Assembly: GCA_963931865.1 (NCBI GenBank)
Contig: OZ007506.1
Span: forward strand, 3,778,926-3,842,925
Source of the DNA: Axinella damicornis
Lineage: Eukaryota; Porifera; Demospongiae; Axinellida; Axinellidae
Direction of reading: 5' to 3'
Length of the DNA: 64,000 nt
Shown: one piece after another, positions 1 to 39,869 of the stretch
Position numbering within the stretch: the stretch's first letter is position 1
How the letters are laid out: the number at the start of each line of letters is the position of its first letter
Notes under the pieces: model-generated
The model's input: only the letters and a program-made list of their open reading frames with translations
What the model was told of the DNA's origin: nothing
Databases searched by the model: none
Position numbers and translations under genes: made by a program

Positions 1-100
1 TATCATGGTACTCACGTGATGTTTGACAATGGGAACGAACTGTCACACTTAGCTTGTGCTACCATTTACCCGCGGCTACCAGGAGTGCGGTTGCCCCTCG

Positions 101-1447
101 ATAATTAAATAATTAATAAACGTTTGACTATTTCCGAATGGCCTACAAAGATTCTAAGTACACCGCCGTGATCGCTATGATGCAGTGACACAAAATCAAA
201 ATAATTGTGCTGAAACTCACCTTGGTGGTAGAGATATGAATGCTTTTGTCTCGCCATTGGCCACCATTGCTCGAGCGCTCTCTTCGACTTCCGGTGGAAG
301 TACAGCCCTCGGGAAAGGCACACGAAGATTCTGACCACACGGCGGTAATCGCTGTCATTTACTGACGCTTACATGGCAAAACTCACCGTGTTGGCTAAGT
401 TGTGAGTGCTAATGTCTTGTCTTCCTTTTGGTTGCCATTGCTCGCGATCGACTGAGCGTGGTTGCCACGTGGCATGTGCGTTAATTGGAACGTATTGCAA
501 TACCGCGCTACGGCAAGTCGCAACCGGGGTTGCAATGCGTCAACGGTACTTGAGAGCCGCGTGACTCTGAATAATTTCTGATCTTCCCTATGTATAGCTA
601 GTCTCGTGCCCAGACCACACCCCCGAGGGGAGAGACGGTCTGGTGAACGAAGTCGAATTTCTTGGGATTACCGGAATGTGGTAAGGACCAATGAGATCGC
701 GAGATTGTTAATAATTACGTAGTAATCGCTTTGAATACTCATAAGCTGGAGAAGACAACAGCCAAGAGCCTTTCCCATGCCAGTTTGCCCTTAGCGCTGA
801 CTGTGTAAGGCAACGCTACGTCGTGGCGACAACTTCTGAAGACCTTTGCGCTCGATTGTGCTAGTTGTGAGCCCTGTGACATCGCTTATGGGATCAAGTT
901 GAGACTGAGCTTTGGAAGCGAGGTCAGCAAAGGGATCAAGTACAACGAAGGGCCCTCTAGGTGCAAGCTAATGCTAGCCCTAGCCCCCTAAGGGGCCGTT
1001 CTTCGCATTTGACCCAAGTAAAGTGCCTGAAAGGACTGCCAAACGAACGGGAAGCAGATTCCATGACGGCGAAGGATGCTTCAAAGATCTTCTATGGGCC
1101 ATGGGTGAGCGGCAAAAGGTTAGTACATCTTCTCTCCAGATATGAGTAGCCATAATCGCGCTTGGTTGACACGGGAGCCTTCAGCAGACGCTTTCGCAGG
1201 CACTTAACACCACGGGATTATACAATGATTATACATTCCGTAGTATGCTTCAAGCCCAAGAAATTCGACTTCGTTCACCAGACCGTCTCTCCCCTCGGGG
1301 GGTGTGGTCTGGGCACGAGACTAATGTATAGCTGACATCACTGTGGCTGACATGGTACTCACATGATGTGTGATGATTGGAACGAACTGTCACACTTAGC
1401 TTGTGCTACCGTTTAACCGCGGCTACCAGGAGTGCGGTCGCCCCTCG
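101..1447 (+). repeat. CGAGGGGCAACC family copy, split by a MITE
   Basis: It ends in CTACCAGGAGTGCGG then TTGCCCCTCG-type sequence. The 725-bp Mutator-like MITE (599-1323) interrupts it. The tail of another copy occupies bases 1-100, so two copies lie in tandem. The family has no recognised coding region. Confidence 0.75.
599..1323. mobile_element. Mutator-like MITE, 725 bp, perfect 9-bp target duplication
   Basis: Terminal inverted repeats of about 67 bp (599-665 and 1257-1323) begin TAGTCTCGTGCCCAGACC. The flanks carry ATGTATAGC at 590-598 and 1324-1332. Nine-bp duplications with long inverted repeats fit the Mutator superfamily. It is inserted in a copy of the CGAGGGGCAACC repeat. No transposase frame was found inside. 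Confidence 0.88.
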
Positions 1448-2119
1448 AATGTAACCATGCAAAATGTGATGCTAAGGCTCTAGTGTAGTATCCGCATCAA
1501 AGCACCCTAGTTTGTAAATCCATTGAGCTTTAACTATAATCATCCAGATGTACATTATTATGTCACTGTGCACTGTTCAAGCAGGGACATTTGCAAGATG
1601 CTACTGTAACGTATACTTTGAGAGTTTGGAAGTTGGAAGTTAATTTATTAATTTATTTGGAAGTTAATTGGACTCTTAATTATTAAGAATCTTGTCTCCT
1701 CATATAAACAATATGAAAAGAGCTCGCGAGCCAATCACGCCCTGGTCTCAGGGGAGGATATCCTACATTCAACTTGTTTGATTAATACTTCAGTTGTTGC
1801 CGGAGAAGTGAAAAGTAACTGGCCAATTATAGATGTGGCTTAAGTTGGACAGACCATGTCCCCTCAGGGAATATGGTTGGATACGGTTTTATGCTCCGAC
1901 TGTGCCTTGCATTCGTGGAGGACAACATGGATGCATATTCTCCACTGTGATGTGGTCTATCCTATTATAGAGTCCAGGTATTGAGAGAAGTGCTCACTGT
2001 TGATGGAGCACCATTCAATAACAGATCACCAAGAAAGCCCCTTGAATTGTGTCCTCAGTTGTTAAATAACCTGCTAAGTGATTAGAATAGATCATGTAGA
2101 GCCGTTGTATAATTAAGTT
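1448..2119. other. No confident gene content
   Basis: AT-rich sequence downstream of the last modelled exon of the Calx-beta/SRCR gene. It could contain 3' UTR or further exons, but I cannot support a specific one. Confidence 0.4.
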
Positions 2120-5100
2120 TTATGATGAGGTGAGAAAAAGAGGTGTACATTCCCATTCAGCTTTACAGATCTTTACCAAACATCTCACAAGTATTACACA
2201 TGTCAGCTGACCTTGACACTTCACTCCAATGTCTTGAGAATGCTGGCAGTTATGAATCCCAGGCACTGAACCGGTACTGCAGTCCATGAGTGAAGGCAGA
2301 TCACCACTGCTACACTGGACATCATACAGAAATATTGGTCCACGTCCAGGGCTCACACTGGCCTGTGATAATACCATAGCTCCTGCACATATACAATGTG
2401 TATATAGCAAATTCAACTATAGTGCACACACAGGCCAGTACTACTGTCATGCCTGCATGTATGGAACTGCACCTTGTCTTGAGAAGCCTAACTGGCCACA
2501 GGCAACTGCTGCCTCAGTCTGGTTAAAACGGTCTCCACAAATTGTGCCCCAAGCACTATTGAAGCAAATCTCCAATCTGCCCCCATTTGTTGCATCGATC
2601 CCATCCACAAGTCTCAGTTCACCATCTGCACAATCAGCCATGGGAGTCGAAGATTCTGGAATATGTTTACACACACACACAGATGAAACTGTATCAACAC
2701 TTGAGAAACATTCATCATGGTCACATGGTATCATGCCATGTGATATCACAGGACAAAACCCCACAGATTGACTACAGCTTTCCCTACAATCCCCCCATGA
2801 TATCCAATGTGGGTTAATTTCCTGGGACAATGTTCCCCACATGCACTGAACCTAGTCTTTTGCGAAAATGAAGGGGAATGTGGAGGAAATTAAGGCAAAT
2901 GCGCAGGAAACGTGGGCAGAAATCATACTTCTGGTAGTCCCACACAGTACACATTGCTTTGACTCAACTGAGGTGATCAAGGGCAGCTAGAACACTGCAG
3001 TAATAATAATTTTATTGGCACACATTTGCTTTGTATATACAACCTTGGCAGACGACACCAGCATAGCCCACAGTCTGGCAGGAGTCTTGTGGCACCATTG
3101 CAGAGCAGTTGATCAGTCTCAGTTCACTACCACTACACATAACAGACTCCAACACAGGAAATGACATTGTCGATCCTGAGCTCTCTGATGTGCTGAACGA
3201 TGCACTGAGTCCAGAACTGTATGCGAGTGCTCCTGAAAAAGAGAAATTGTAACATGGCCAATTAGCAAACATTTCAGACATTATTATAGTTTGGTAGCCT
3301 CTTACCCAGGCCCACACGCGGAATGCAGCATTCCGCGTGTGGCCCTGGGAACGAGGCTAAAGTTTGGATGTGTACCAAGTGGTTTCCAGGCACCTTACCA
3401 TAAGGAGAGAGACCCAGCTCTCTGCAAACAACTGCTGCGTCGGTATTGTCCCAGTCTGTGTTACATACCCTGCCAAACACTCCACCAGCACAAACCTCCA
3501 CAGTGCCAGTGCGGTTTTGTACTTCATCAGTTAGTTGCACCTCCCCATCATCACAGTCTGTAGTGGTACAAGGCTCATAAGTCATCTCTAGCAAACGCAT
3601 ACAACTATATACATGTGCAGACCTTTAAGGATATGGTGAGCTTGTAACCTGGATCCTCATTCATGCACTCATTACAGTAAACACGCTTGCCACCAATGCA
3701 ACCTAGCTAAGAGCCAACTTAGGCAAGGGGGAGACCCTATAATTATGTGAAACGGTGTTTCTGACCATTTTTTTTTACTCATTAAGAGCCCTGCTTAGAT
3801 CCAATATCAGCCAGTACCCCCTCCTCCCATGCACAAGACTATATGGTGGCAGGCTACGACACTGAAATTGAGCAGCATAAGCACTGCATTGACTGCAACC
3901 AACTAAGTAGTAGTGCCATCCCCATTGCAAATACACACTAAGTCATCTTGTACTCACTGTCATCGTCCACAATTGTAACAATAGCTGTACTAGGAAGGCC
4001 AATGTCCACTGTAGCACTTGACTGTGGCGCTTGACTCAGAAAAACCATGAAAAACTCATTTCCTTCTGTAACTTGGTCATTAATAATGAAGACATCAGCA
4101 CACATTCTGATGCCCCCAGTTAGAGCGAATGTCAGCTCATCAGCCACTAAGATATAGTCATCACCAGCTGTCACGGAGGAAAAAATGCTCAACATGATAT
4201 ACATTTTACCACTCTATATTTGTAAAAGAATGCATTGTGAAGGAACAGATCGTCCCTACCTTTAGCTGACAGGTCAGCACTACTAAGAACGACGGACACA
4301 TTTCTCCCAATCTCCCCACCGAGCAGAACACACACAGCCAGAACTCGGGTGCCCTCACTTGCAGCATAAGATTCAAACTCTATGTGGACTGAGGCAACTG
4401 AGGTACCTGAAGGACAGGGATATTGCTTGTTGGCCTGAGAGAACGTAATACAACAGTCCATCCATTTTAGAACTGTTACAATACCTTTTAGGTACGTAGC
4501 GGAAGATAATAGCTAAACTTTGTGCATTTAATAATATTTACATACTTGCTGACTTCCAAGCACAAAACTATACTAACAGCTACCACCATCCATAAAGGTA
4601 TGGCAAAGATGCTTGCTGCATGGGGCAGGATTTCCAGCAGCAGAAAGCTATATGCAGAAGTAAACCAGGCACAAAGTGGTGGCTTTAAATCAGCTGGCTT
4701 CTGCATAAATGGAATATCTGTTACCAGCATTAGATTGGAAAACGTTTTTTGCCAGTGTTTCAACTGAATGCTTCTGTCATCATCATCAGGGTGAAAGTGC
4801 CGCACCTCTCTGCAACCAACTGCTGCATCAGCATTGTCCCAGTCTGTGTTACAATCAGAGAACCTTTGTGAGAACCTTCTGCTCCAGTAAACTGGGCAGT
4901 TAGTCTGTAAATAATATTGGCTGCTTTACCACTATCACTGAAACTCAGTTGCACGGAGGTATACAGTTGCATGAAGACTGCAGGATAGCAGTGACAGTGC
5001 TATTACTTTGTCGCCAAATCCATGTGATGTTCTCTACCCACAAATTCAGTTTCAGCTTCTTCACGTTTAAGATTACTGACCAAAGCTCAATAAGAAGCTA

Positions 5101-5492
5101 TTGCTATAGTTCTGTGGCTGTTGATTAGATGATGAAACATGCATAACCATAAGTGATGGGTATAGTGCCCTGACATACAATCGTTGTCTGTGATGACCAC
5201 TATGGCAGTAGGAGGGCTCAGTCGGACTTCGGAAGGTTCCTCATTTGTGGAGAGCAAAATTGGAATTGTTTCATCTCCTTCACAAGAGAGGTCATCTATA
5301 ACCATAATTTCACTGCACTGTGTTTGGCGTTGACGTCGGTTTGATGGAGTGAACGTCACTGAAGAGTTTATCCCTGAGTAGTCAATACCACCACCTGCAG
5401 AAAATGTATAGAAGTATGTGCAACTATACTGTGCTGGAAGTTTACATTAGTCTAGTATTAAGTATGTCCCCATGCAAGCACATTGCCCCCCC

Positions 5493-5523
<31 letters not shown>

Positions 5524-8500
5524 ACACACACTCCTTTATATACGTATACTAAGTGATATATTGTGTTAGCCTCAATCCCAGGCGCTCGGTAATTACTGAG
5601 CGCCTGGGATCGAGGCTAATATTGTGTATAAATTGGTTTTAAGAAAAACAAAAATTCTTTGTCTGTTAATTAAACACAAACTAATATCGAAATCACCCAT
5701 AAACTTTAAGGTAGTTAACTGAAACTAAAAATTGGAGAAAAAAAACCTATAGCCTGCATTAGTTACACTTGCTGAAACGTTATTTAGCACTGGTACAAAT
5801 ACTTTCCAAACTGGATACATACCTTGAGCTGTTCCTCCGGAAACAGTTGCGAGATTAACCCTAACATTTCTGGCAATCACTGGACCACCAGTCATTAGCT
5901 GTACACAAATCCTTGGATCTAAGCCATTTTCTGGTATCGACACATTGGGAGATGCTGTCCTTCCGCTGACTGGATCAATGCTAATAAGTTCAACAGTCAC
6001 AGCTAAAGGAAATAACAGAATTACATTGATGTCTAATTCTGAACCAGTTCAGTCTAAAATAACTCAAGTATGATCAACAATTAAGTGAATGAGTTCACTT
6101 GACACTGATGGATGCTGAGTGCCAATTTGGTACATATACCCCCAAGAATGGTGTTCTTCTCAAACATGCACAGGAAAAAATAAAGCATAGCCAACAGTTG
6201 TCAAATTATTGTATATGTGATGGGAAATAGGCTACTTCCCAATGCTTTACGTTGTACCAAACCCAACAGGCCTTGTTCCATACCCAACAGTTGTTATTTG
6301 ACCTGCAAGATGAAAGGTTGTAGTTCTGTTGGGTTATTCAAACCAGCCATTGTACAACCTTGGTGAAAGTGTTGTGTAAAAGGTGCTAATAACCAATCGT
6401 AGGTGCAAACAAGATGCAGTATCGTATACCTGTTGGGATATTAAAATACAACTGTACTAAAACTTTCCCAATGGTTTGAAAAGCATTGGGAATTAGGATT
6501 TACAACTGTTGTAATTGGAAGATTTTTCCCTGTGATATGGCTGTGAGCATTATTATCACCATATAGCTGTACTCCTTGTACCTTAATTGTCAGCCTCATT
6601 CCAATAAGGACATTCAGGACACTTATTTTACCCGCTGTAAGGAGGACACTTTGCTAATCAGGGGCCTTCCTAAAATGAGGATACCTTGCTAATCAGTACA
6701 CAATCCAGGGGCCTTCCTTTTACCCCCTACAACGAGGATACCTTGCTAATCAGGACACAATCCAGGGGCCTTCCTTTTACCCCCTACAACGAGGACACCT
6801 TGCTAATCAGGACACAATCCAGGGGCCTTCCTTTTACCCCCTATAACAAGGACACCTCGCTAATCAGGACACAATCCAGGGCCTTCCTTTTACCCCTACA
6901 ACGAGGACACCTTGCTAATCAGTACACAATCCAGGGGCCTTCCTTTTACCCCCTACAACGAGGACACCTTGCTAATCAGGACACAATCCAGGGGCCTTCC
7001 TTTTACCCCCTATAACAAGGACACCTCGCTAATCAGGACACAATCCAGGGCCTTCCTTTTACCCCTACAACGAGGACACCTTGCTAATCAGGACACAATC
7101 CAGGGGCCTTCCTTTTACCCCCTACAACAAGGACACCTTGCTAATCAGGACACAATCCAGGGGCCTTCCTTTTACCCCCTACAACGAGGACACCTTGCTA
7201 ATCAGGACACAATCCAGGGGCCTTCCTTTTACCCCCTACAACAAGGACACCTCGCTAATCAGGACACAATCCAGGGCCTTCCTTTTACCCCTACAACGAG
7301 GACACCTTGCTAATCAGGACACAATCCAGGGGCCTTCCTTTTACCCCCTACAACGAGGACACCTTGCTAATCAGGATACAATCCAGGGGCCTTCCTTTTA
7401 CCCCCTACAACGAGGACACCTTGCTAATCAGGATACAATCCAGGGGCCTTCCTTTTACTCCCTACAACGAGGACACCTTGCTAATCAGGACACAATCCAG
7501 GGGCCTTCCTTTTATCCCCTACAACGAGGACACCTTGCTACAATCCAGGGCCTTCCCTACAACGAGGACACCTTGCTAATCAGGACACAATCCAGGGGCC
7601 TTCCTTTTACCCCCTACAATGACACCTCACTAATCAGGACACAATCCAGGGCCTTCCTTTTACCCCCCTACAACGAGGACACCTTGCTCATCAGGACACA
7701 ATTTACCCCTGACAATGAGGACACCTGGCTAATCTGGACACAATCCAGGGGCCTTCCTTTAATTTACCCCCGACAAAGAGGACACCTTGCCAATCAGGAC
7801 ACAATCCAGGGGCCCATGCAAGGGTGCCTGTATTGGAGGGGTTATGAAAGAATAAGAAAGCCTGCTATGTACTGGTTGAGTAAGGCACATACAGTTATTT
7901 ATTTACTGTCATCATCTTGGATCAAGATGGTAGCAGAACTCCCTCCTGGTGTAAAGGTAACATTTGGATTAGAAGAGAGCGCAGTGAGAGGAATGGCTTC
8001 AAATTCATCTTCCAGCAAAAAATCGTCAATGATACTGACACTGGTACACTGTCGAAAGGGTGGTGGGCCCATGGAACTGCCGGAGGGGAAATGGAGGGTG
8101 TTCGAAACTGCAATGAAATCAATGTCAGCTGTGCATGGGGAGGAAAAGAAAAGGAAAGAAAAGAAAAACAATTACTTGCAGCTCTTTGCTTAGTGAAATG
8201 TACCTGATGTGGGCCATACATTTTATTGTAGACGTAAAGATGTATCAGCACCAAACTAGGTGCTGTAGTTGTTTCCTCGCATATGTATACGTACGTACCT
8301 GTGGCTGTTCCAGTGACACCACTCTGAACTGTCAGTGTAATCTCTTGGTTCACACTTCCCATTGCGACCAGCACACACACCATTTGGGAGGCACCATTTT
8401 CAGCAACGGTGTAGGATGGCAGCTCAAATCTGAACTCAACAACTGCGTGGGATACAGAAGTGAGTTTGATCACTACAGTTCAGAGGCAAAATAACTACGT

Positions 8501-8721
8501 TAAAATTGACCCCTCCTTGTTGTGACCCAAAATATCTTCAATGTTGTAGTTACATGATCTGAACTTGCTTACATTTGCATGCAGATCACCTTGTCCCCCA
8601 AGCATATATTCACAATTCCAAGATCAGACAACAGCCTTTATGTTTATTACTCACATGCTGGAAGCTGTCCCTGGGTGCATTGCAGAACCACAGCAATGAC
8701 CAATGCAATCCCCAGTGTCAT
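2120..8721 (-). CDS. Secreted Calx-beta / SRCR domain protein, 11 exons
   Basis: Probable secreted recognition or adhesion protein. Exons (minus strand, 5' to 3'): 8721-8655, 8442-8299, 8128-7907, 6002-5823, 5394-5179, 4406-4260, 4167-3958, 3557-3399, 3232-3044, 2625-2473, 2382-2212. All junctions are GT-AG and all introns are phase 1, so the frame stays open throughout. Exon 1 is a signal peptide (MTLGIALVIAVVLQ...). Exon pairs 2+3, 4+5 and 6+7 each encode a Calx-beta domain (about residues 23-144, 145-276, 277-395), with the Ca-binding type ends ILIQDDD, VVITDND and VTIVDDD. Exon pairs 8+9 and 10+11 each encode an SRCR domain (396-511, 512-619) with the family motifs GRVCNTDWDNTDAAVVCREL and GTICGDRFNQTEAAVACGQL. 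The last exon reads on to a stop at 2120, but a good donor after 2212 means further exons could follow. Introns carry small transposons and a 57-bp minisatellite. Domain calls are firm; ligand and role are unknown. Confidence 0.8.
3295..3359. mobile_element. Mutator-like mini-element, 65-bp hairpin
   Basis: TAGCCTCTTACCCAGGCC and its inverse flank a nearly perfect palindrome. Target duplication is approximate (TAGTTTGG / AAGTTTGG). It lies in the intron splitting SRCR domain 1. Confidence 0.75.
4795..4872 (-). pseudogene. Relic SRCR half-exon inside the Calx-beta/SRCR gene
   Basis: On the minus strand, in intron 5 of the Calx-beta/SRCR gene, the frame reads DCNTDWDNADAAVGCREV. This is almost the SRCR motif of the functional exon at 3399-3557. 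Similarity stops after CRE, and no matching second half or clean donor is visible. It lies between the two exon pairs of Calx-beta domains 2 and 3, where its inclusion would break the domain order. I read it as a decayed duplicate of an SRCR exon. Confidence 0.55.
5486..5531. repeat. Poly(C)24 followed by (CA)n
   Basis: Twenty-four Cs then about ten CA units, in the Calx-beta 2 intron of the minus-strand gene. Confidence 0.95.
5567..5618. mobile_element. Mutator-like mini-element, 52-bp hairpin, perfect 9-bp duplication
   Basis: TAGCCTCAATCCCAGGCG pairs with its inverse, leaving a very short loop. ATATTGTGT flanks it at 5558-5566 and 5619-5627. At 52 bp it is little more than two terminal repeats. 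Confidence 0.85.
6640..7815. repeat. 57-bp minisatellite, about 20 units
   Basis: Units contain CTAATCAGGACACAATCCAG and CCTTCCTTTTACCCCCTACA. Because 57 is divisible by three and units lack stops, long repetitive frames appear (RTQSRGLPFTPYNEDTLLI). The array lies in the intron between the Calx-beta 1 and Calx-beta 2 exons, so it is not coding. Confidence 0.9.
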
Positions 8722-9409
8722 CTTCTTAGCAATTGTGATTATCAACAGCATTCACATGGAGAGGGAAGCAGTTCTTGGAAGCAGCATCAGCCGGTATACT
8801 GCCACATGAGGCAATAGCTCTATGCTACAGTGCATGGTGTACAATTCAGACACATTCTCTGCTTTCGAAGCTGTGTCCTAGAATCTGATCACGATACACT
8901 ATCTTATGGCTGTACCATGCAGAGGTTGGTACTACTTTAATCAAATAGTAATTGAGTAATTGGATACACATTGGTACACTTAGAACATAGCAATAGATAA
9001 TATCGGGTTTCTTTTTTTTCCCTCCTGCCAAGGAGCTGAATCATCATTGTGCATAGTTGACCACCTGTATACAGCTCCTTGTTTGGAGTATAAAGACCTG
9101 AGATGTAGGAATGTCAGTCCAATTACATAAAGTCCCCAAAGTTTGTTTATAGTAATGAAGCACCACTCCTGTTGTTTTCAATTTCAGTATCTACATGCAT
9201 TTCACCTTGCAAGCTGCTAGCCAAGCATATTTTGATGATGAACTATTTCCAATTCCATCCATGCCTATACCTTTTTTCTTGCTCTTAGCTATAAACTTAA
9301 CTGCATGAATGGCTAGGGGGTGTGCAGTTCAACAGTCCAAACACACTTTTGAACAGGAGACTCATGCATCCAAAATTCAGCTGAACAAACACAGAGACAA
9401 GATAAACAT

Positions 9410-9706
9410 GCCATTGCTGAAGCACTCTCTTCAACTTTCGTTGCCAGTACAGCTCGTACGAAAGGCCCACAAAGATTCTGACCACACAGTTGTGATTCCT
9501 GTCATTCACCAATGCTTATGTGCCGAAACTCACCATGCTGGTGAAGTTGTGAGCGCTATACTAATTTATGGCCTTCTCTTTGGCCGCCATTTGCTGACTC
9601 AGTGATCAATCGTGACTGAGCATGGTCGTGACGTGACATGTGCGTTAATTGGAAAAAGCTGAAATACCGGCAAGTAGCATCGGCTACCAGTAGTGTGACT
9701 GCCACT
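9410..9706 (+). repeat. CGAGGGGCAACC family, truncated copy
   Basis: Shares CCCACAAAGATTCTGACCAC and the diverged end CTACCAGTAGTGTGACTGCC. It lies between the Calx-beta/SRCR gene and the 3' end of RBM26/27. Apart from this I see no gene-like content in 8722-10619. Confidence 0.65.
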
Positions 9707-10619
9707 CAAATCTACAAAACCTTTCTGTGGATTCAATTTTTCCCTCTCCCAGCATCACCATCACAAAACAAGCCTACTGACTTTTCAGTAATGCTTCACT
9801 GAAAGTAGAGCTGATGGCAACTGCAGTTGAAGATGCAAACATACAGTAGTTGGCGTCATTCAACACGACTTAGTATATATACACATGCTTTGTGTACTTA
9901 GGGAAAGCATCCAGGATTGCCCCTACATTACTATTGTGAATATATTGTTCAACATGGTGGTGTCAGTCAGTTACGGTATAAACAGGAATATAGCACCACA
10001 ATATCAATGACTGCACTTAGTACTTTGTTCAAAAGATTGTGTATTAAATTGTGCTTGTAGAATTAGTATGCAGTCAACATCAATCAAACATATATAAGGT
10101 ATGAGAAGTACGTAATACCTTGTGATTTCCTGAACTGGTCTGAGCATGCATGTAAAAGACCTGCAGAACAGAATAACAACAGAATAACAAGATCAGTAGG
10201 ATTTTAAGAAAAATATGTACAATCACAGATGAAAAATGTTCCAATAGGAACACCAATGTATTGAGCAGTCAGCAGTGGTGAAATCCTTTGGTGAAGTTTT
10301 TTTTTTTTTGAGTAACTACTTGTAAGATTCATAGTATATTTTTTCAGTTTCTTTTTTTTTTCTCCATGGCTAGTCTTTTTTTGTTGTTCACAGTCACTGA
10401 TTCATTTCATTCCTCACTGTATGTTCTTTTGCCATGGATTACTTCTCTCTTTTCTACTCATGACTGTGCAATAATATGCAAAGTGTGAAGCACAGTAAGG
10501 TGTAACGAAAGAACAAAATATGCATCTCAAACTGATGATCAGTGAAGTGTACACAGTCTTGCAAAGAATAAACAAGGATAGTGAAATTACAACAACTAAT
10601 TGGATAATTGGCAAGGGAT

Positions 10620-38135
<27,516 letters not shown>

Positions 38136-38610
38136 TCTGTCCCCTGCACTGACAAAAATAAACATCGTCTCACCTTCACCCACACTGGCGTATCTTGTGA
38201 TAAGAAACCCACGTGTGTGTTGATTGTGTACTAAGGTACATGTAACAAGCACTACATACATGTACATGTACATCTAGCTGTTCAACTTCATGATTCTGCC
38301 ACCACAGTAGTCAGAAACGCATACATAGGAGTCACTATACATGTACTTACAGAGATCAGGAATGACAGTGTGCTAGAATGACGTGTGGCTGAATCATAAT
38401 ACATGTAGCAGCTACCACTTGATCAGTAATAAGTTCCCTGAACAGGTATAGAGTGCTTGCAAGTGACGTCACCGGCCGTAAAACAACTGAAACGCCCTCC
38501 GTTTCTTTCATAAGACAAGAAGTGGTAATTTCTACAGTGATCTTTGAAATGCAAGCAGCTCGGAACTTACGAAGTACTACTGTGTGAACTGTTGCTGTAG
38601 CACAGTTACC

Positions 38611-38650
38611 ATGCCGATTAGATCGAGCAGCTATGCGACCTGGAGTGCAA
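38611..38650 (+). other. Possible 5' leader exon of AP5B1 with a short upstream ORF
   Basis: A plus-strand ATG opens MPIRSSSYATWSA and runs into a strong donor (GTGAGT at 38651). The first AP5B1 coding exon has an acceptor ending at 40254. Joining them would put a 15-codon uORF, closed by TGA, just before the AP5B1 start at 40278. This is inference from splice signals only. Confidence 0.25.
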
Positions 38651-38749
38651 GTGAGTCAGTAGTTTCCGTTTAGCTGCCAATGAACTCCACGTTATTTTGC
38701 CATATAAAAGTACTCAGTCACGTGTCTTTGTGACGTAATTGCACCGCTC

Positions 38750-38982
38750 TATAACAAGGGGTGGTCAGTCCAATATGCGCCATACTTAGAGCTGTGACCG
38801 TGTGAGTGGCCATGCTGCTAAACTGCCGGTAACCCTATGACCATCACAAAAGTCTACCGTGACCGAGTGACTCTCTGGCAGTATAACGTTAAGCCATACC
38901 TACACCGTATACGGGGTCACAATCCCCGGTTTCAGCTCATAGTAACAGAGCTAAGCTTATTGGAGCGACCACCCTTAGTATA
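38750..38982. mobile_element. Inverted-repeat element, ~233 bp
   Basis: TATAACAAGGGGTGGTC and the inverse of GACCACCCTTAGTATA form imperfect ends, with TCCAATA just inside both. It lies in the RBM26/27-AP5B1 intergenic region. Confidence 0.55.
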
Positions 38983-39162
38983 ACCCAAGTCTCACGGGCC
39001 AGCTGTTCGCGGCCATGAGACTGGATGGCCAGCTACATCAGATTACAAACCGAGGATAGGCGGGAGGGTAATTACTCTAATTAATACCCACTCCAAATGC
39101 TCTGTGCTCGGTGGGAAAGCCACTTCACATTCATAATACTAACATCTCGGATCTATACTCAC

Positions 39163-39340
39163 CTGAGTGCTTGCTGGTCGGTTTAAAACTTTTCTTCCTC
39201 GTGGTAGCATAGGCCAAGTGTTGGTACCATCGCTTCGCTAGTGCCTGTGGCTCACACGAGACGGTGTAAATGACCGATAGTTCACGGATGTGATGTACGG
39301 ACAAACAAATGTTACGGGCGTATGCGGAAATGTACAAGTG
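39163..39340 (-). other. Possible 5' leader exon of the RBM26/27 gene
   Basis: On the minus strand this stretch ends in a strong donor (CACTCAG then GTGAGTATAG). The first coding exon of RBM26/27 is preceded at 38144 by an acceptor (TTTTTGTCAGTGCAG). Joining them gives a short intron and places the leader about 1 kb upstream of the start codon. The upstream part happens to be open in the same frame. I still keep the start at MQIKD, which matches the start of vertebrate PWI domains. The 5' boundary is unknown. Confidence 0.3.
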
Positions 39341-39690
39341 CTGGAAAGACGGTCAGTGTGGAAGAAGTTACAGAAGAGTCTACTAACCGAATAGTAAGAG
39401 GGTGTGTACATGTGGATCTGTTACAAGCAAGTGAAGTGTTTGTAGTCCGCGTCATGTACCTGGAATATTGTGTGTGTACGTCTTTAGCAAATTGGCAGTC
39501 ACATGATTAGATATGGGAGGGGCCATCCTCGACCTCAACGTACTTTACAGCTGAAACCAGGAGACACAGTTCAATTTGTGACTGTCCACTGTAAATATCA
39601 TGTGATCTCCGTTTAATACCTGCAATCGGATTTCGCAGAAACATAATTTACCAGCCATGCCGCCCTCCCATGTATAGCCCTGCAGCTGAT

Positions 39691-39869
39691 TAGTCTCGTT
39701 CCCAGACCCAAACAACCCCAGCGAAGACTGCTTGCAGTTGAGATACTGCAAGCGATCTTTGCTGGGGTTGTTTGGGTCTGGGAACGAGACCCAAACAACT
39801 GCTTGCAGTATTTCGCGAGATACTGCAAGCGATCTTCGCTGGGGTTGTTTGGGTCTGGGAACGAGACTA
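39691..39869. mobile_element. Mutator-like element with internal arm duplication
   Basis: Starts TAGTCTCGTTCCCAGACC and ends with its inverse. The right arm is present twice in tandem. Flanks GCAGCTGAT and GCAGCCGGT match at 7 of 9 positions. It lies in the RBM26/27-AP5B1 intergenic region. Confidence 0.75.

Noticed and set aside
7081..8193. 370-aa repetitive frame
   Set aside because: It is the read-through of a 57-bp minisatellite on the strand opposite a modelled gene, running into antisense of a Calx-beta exon.
8575..8817. 80-aa plus-strand frame
   Set aside because: Antisense of the signal-peptide exon and its 5' leader.
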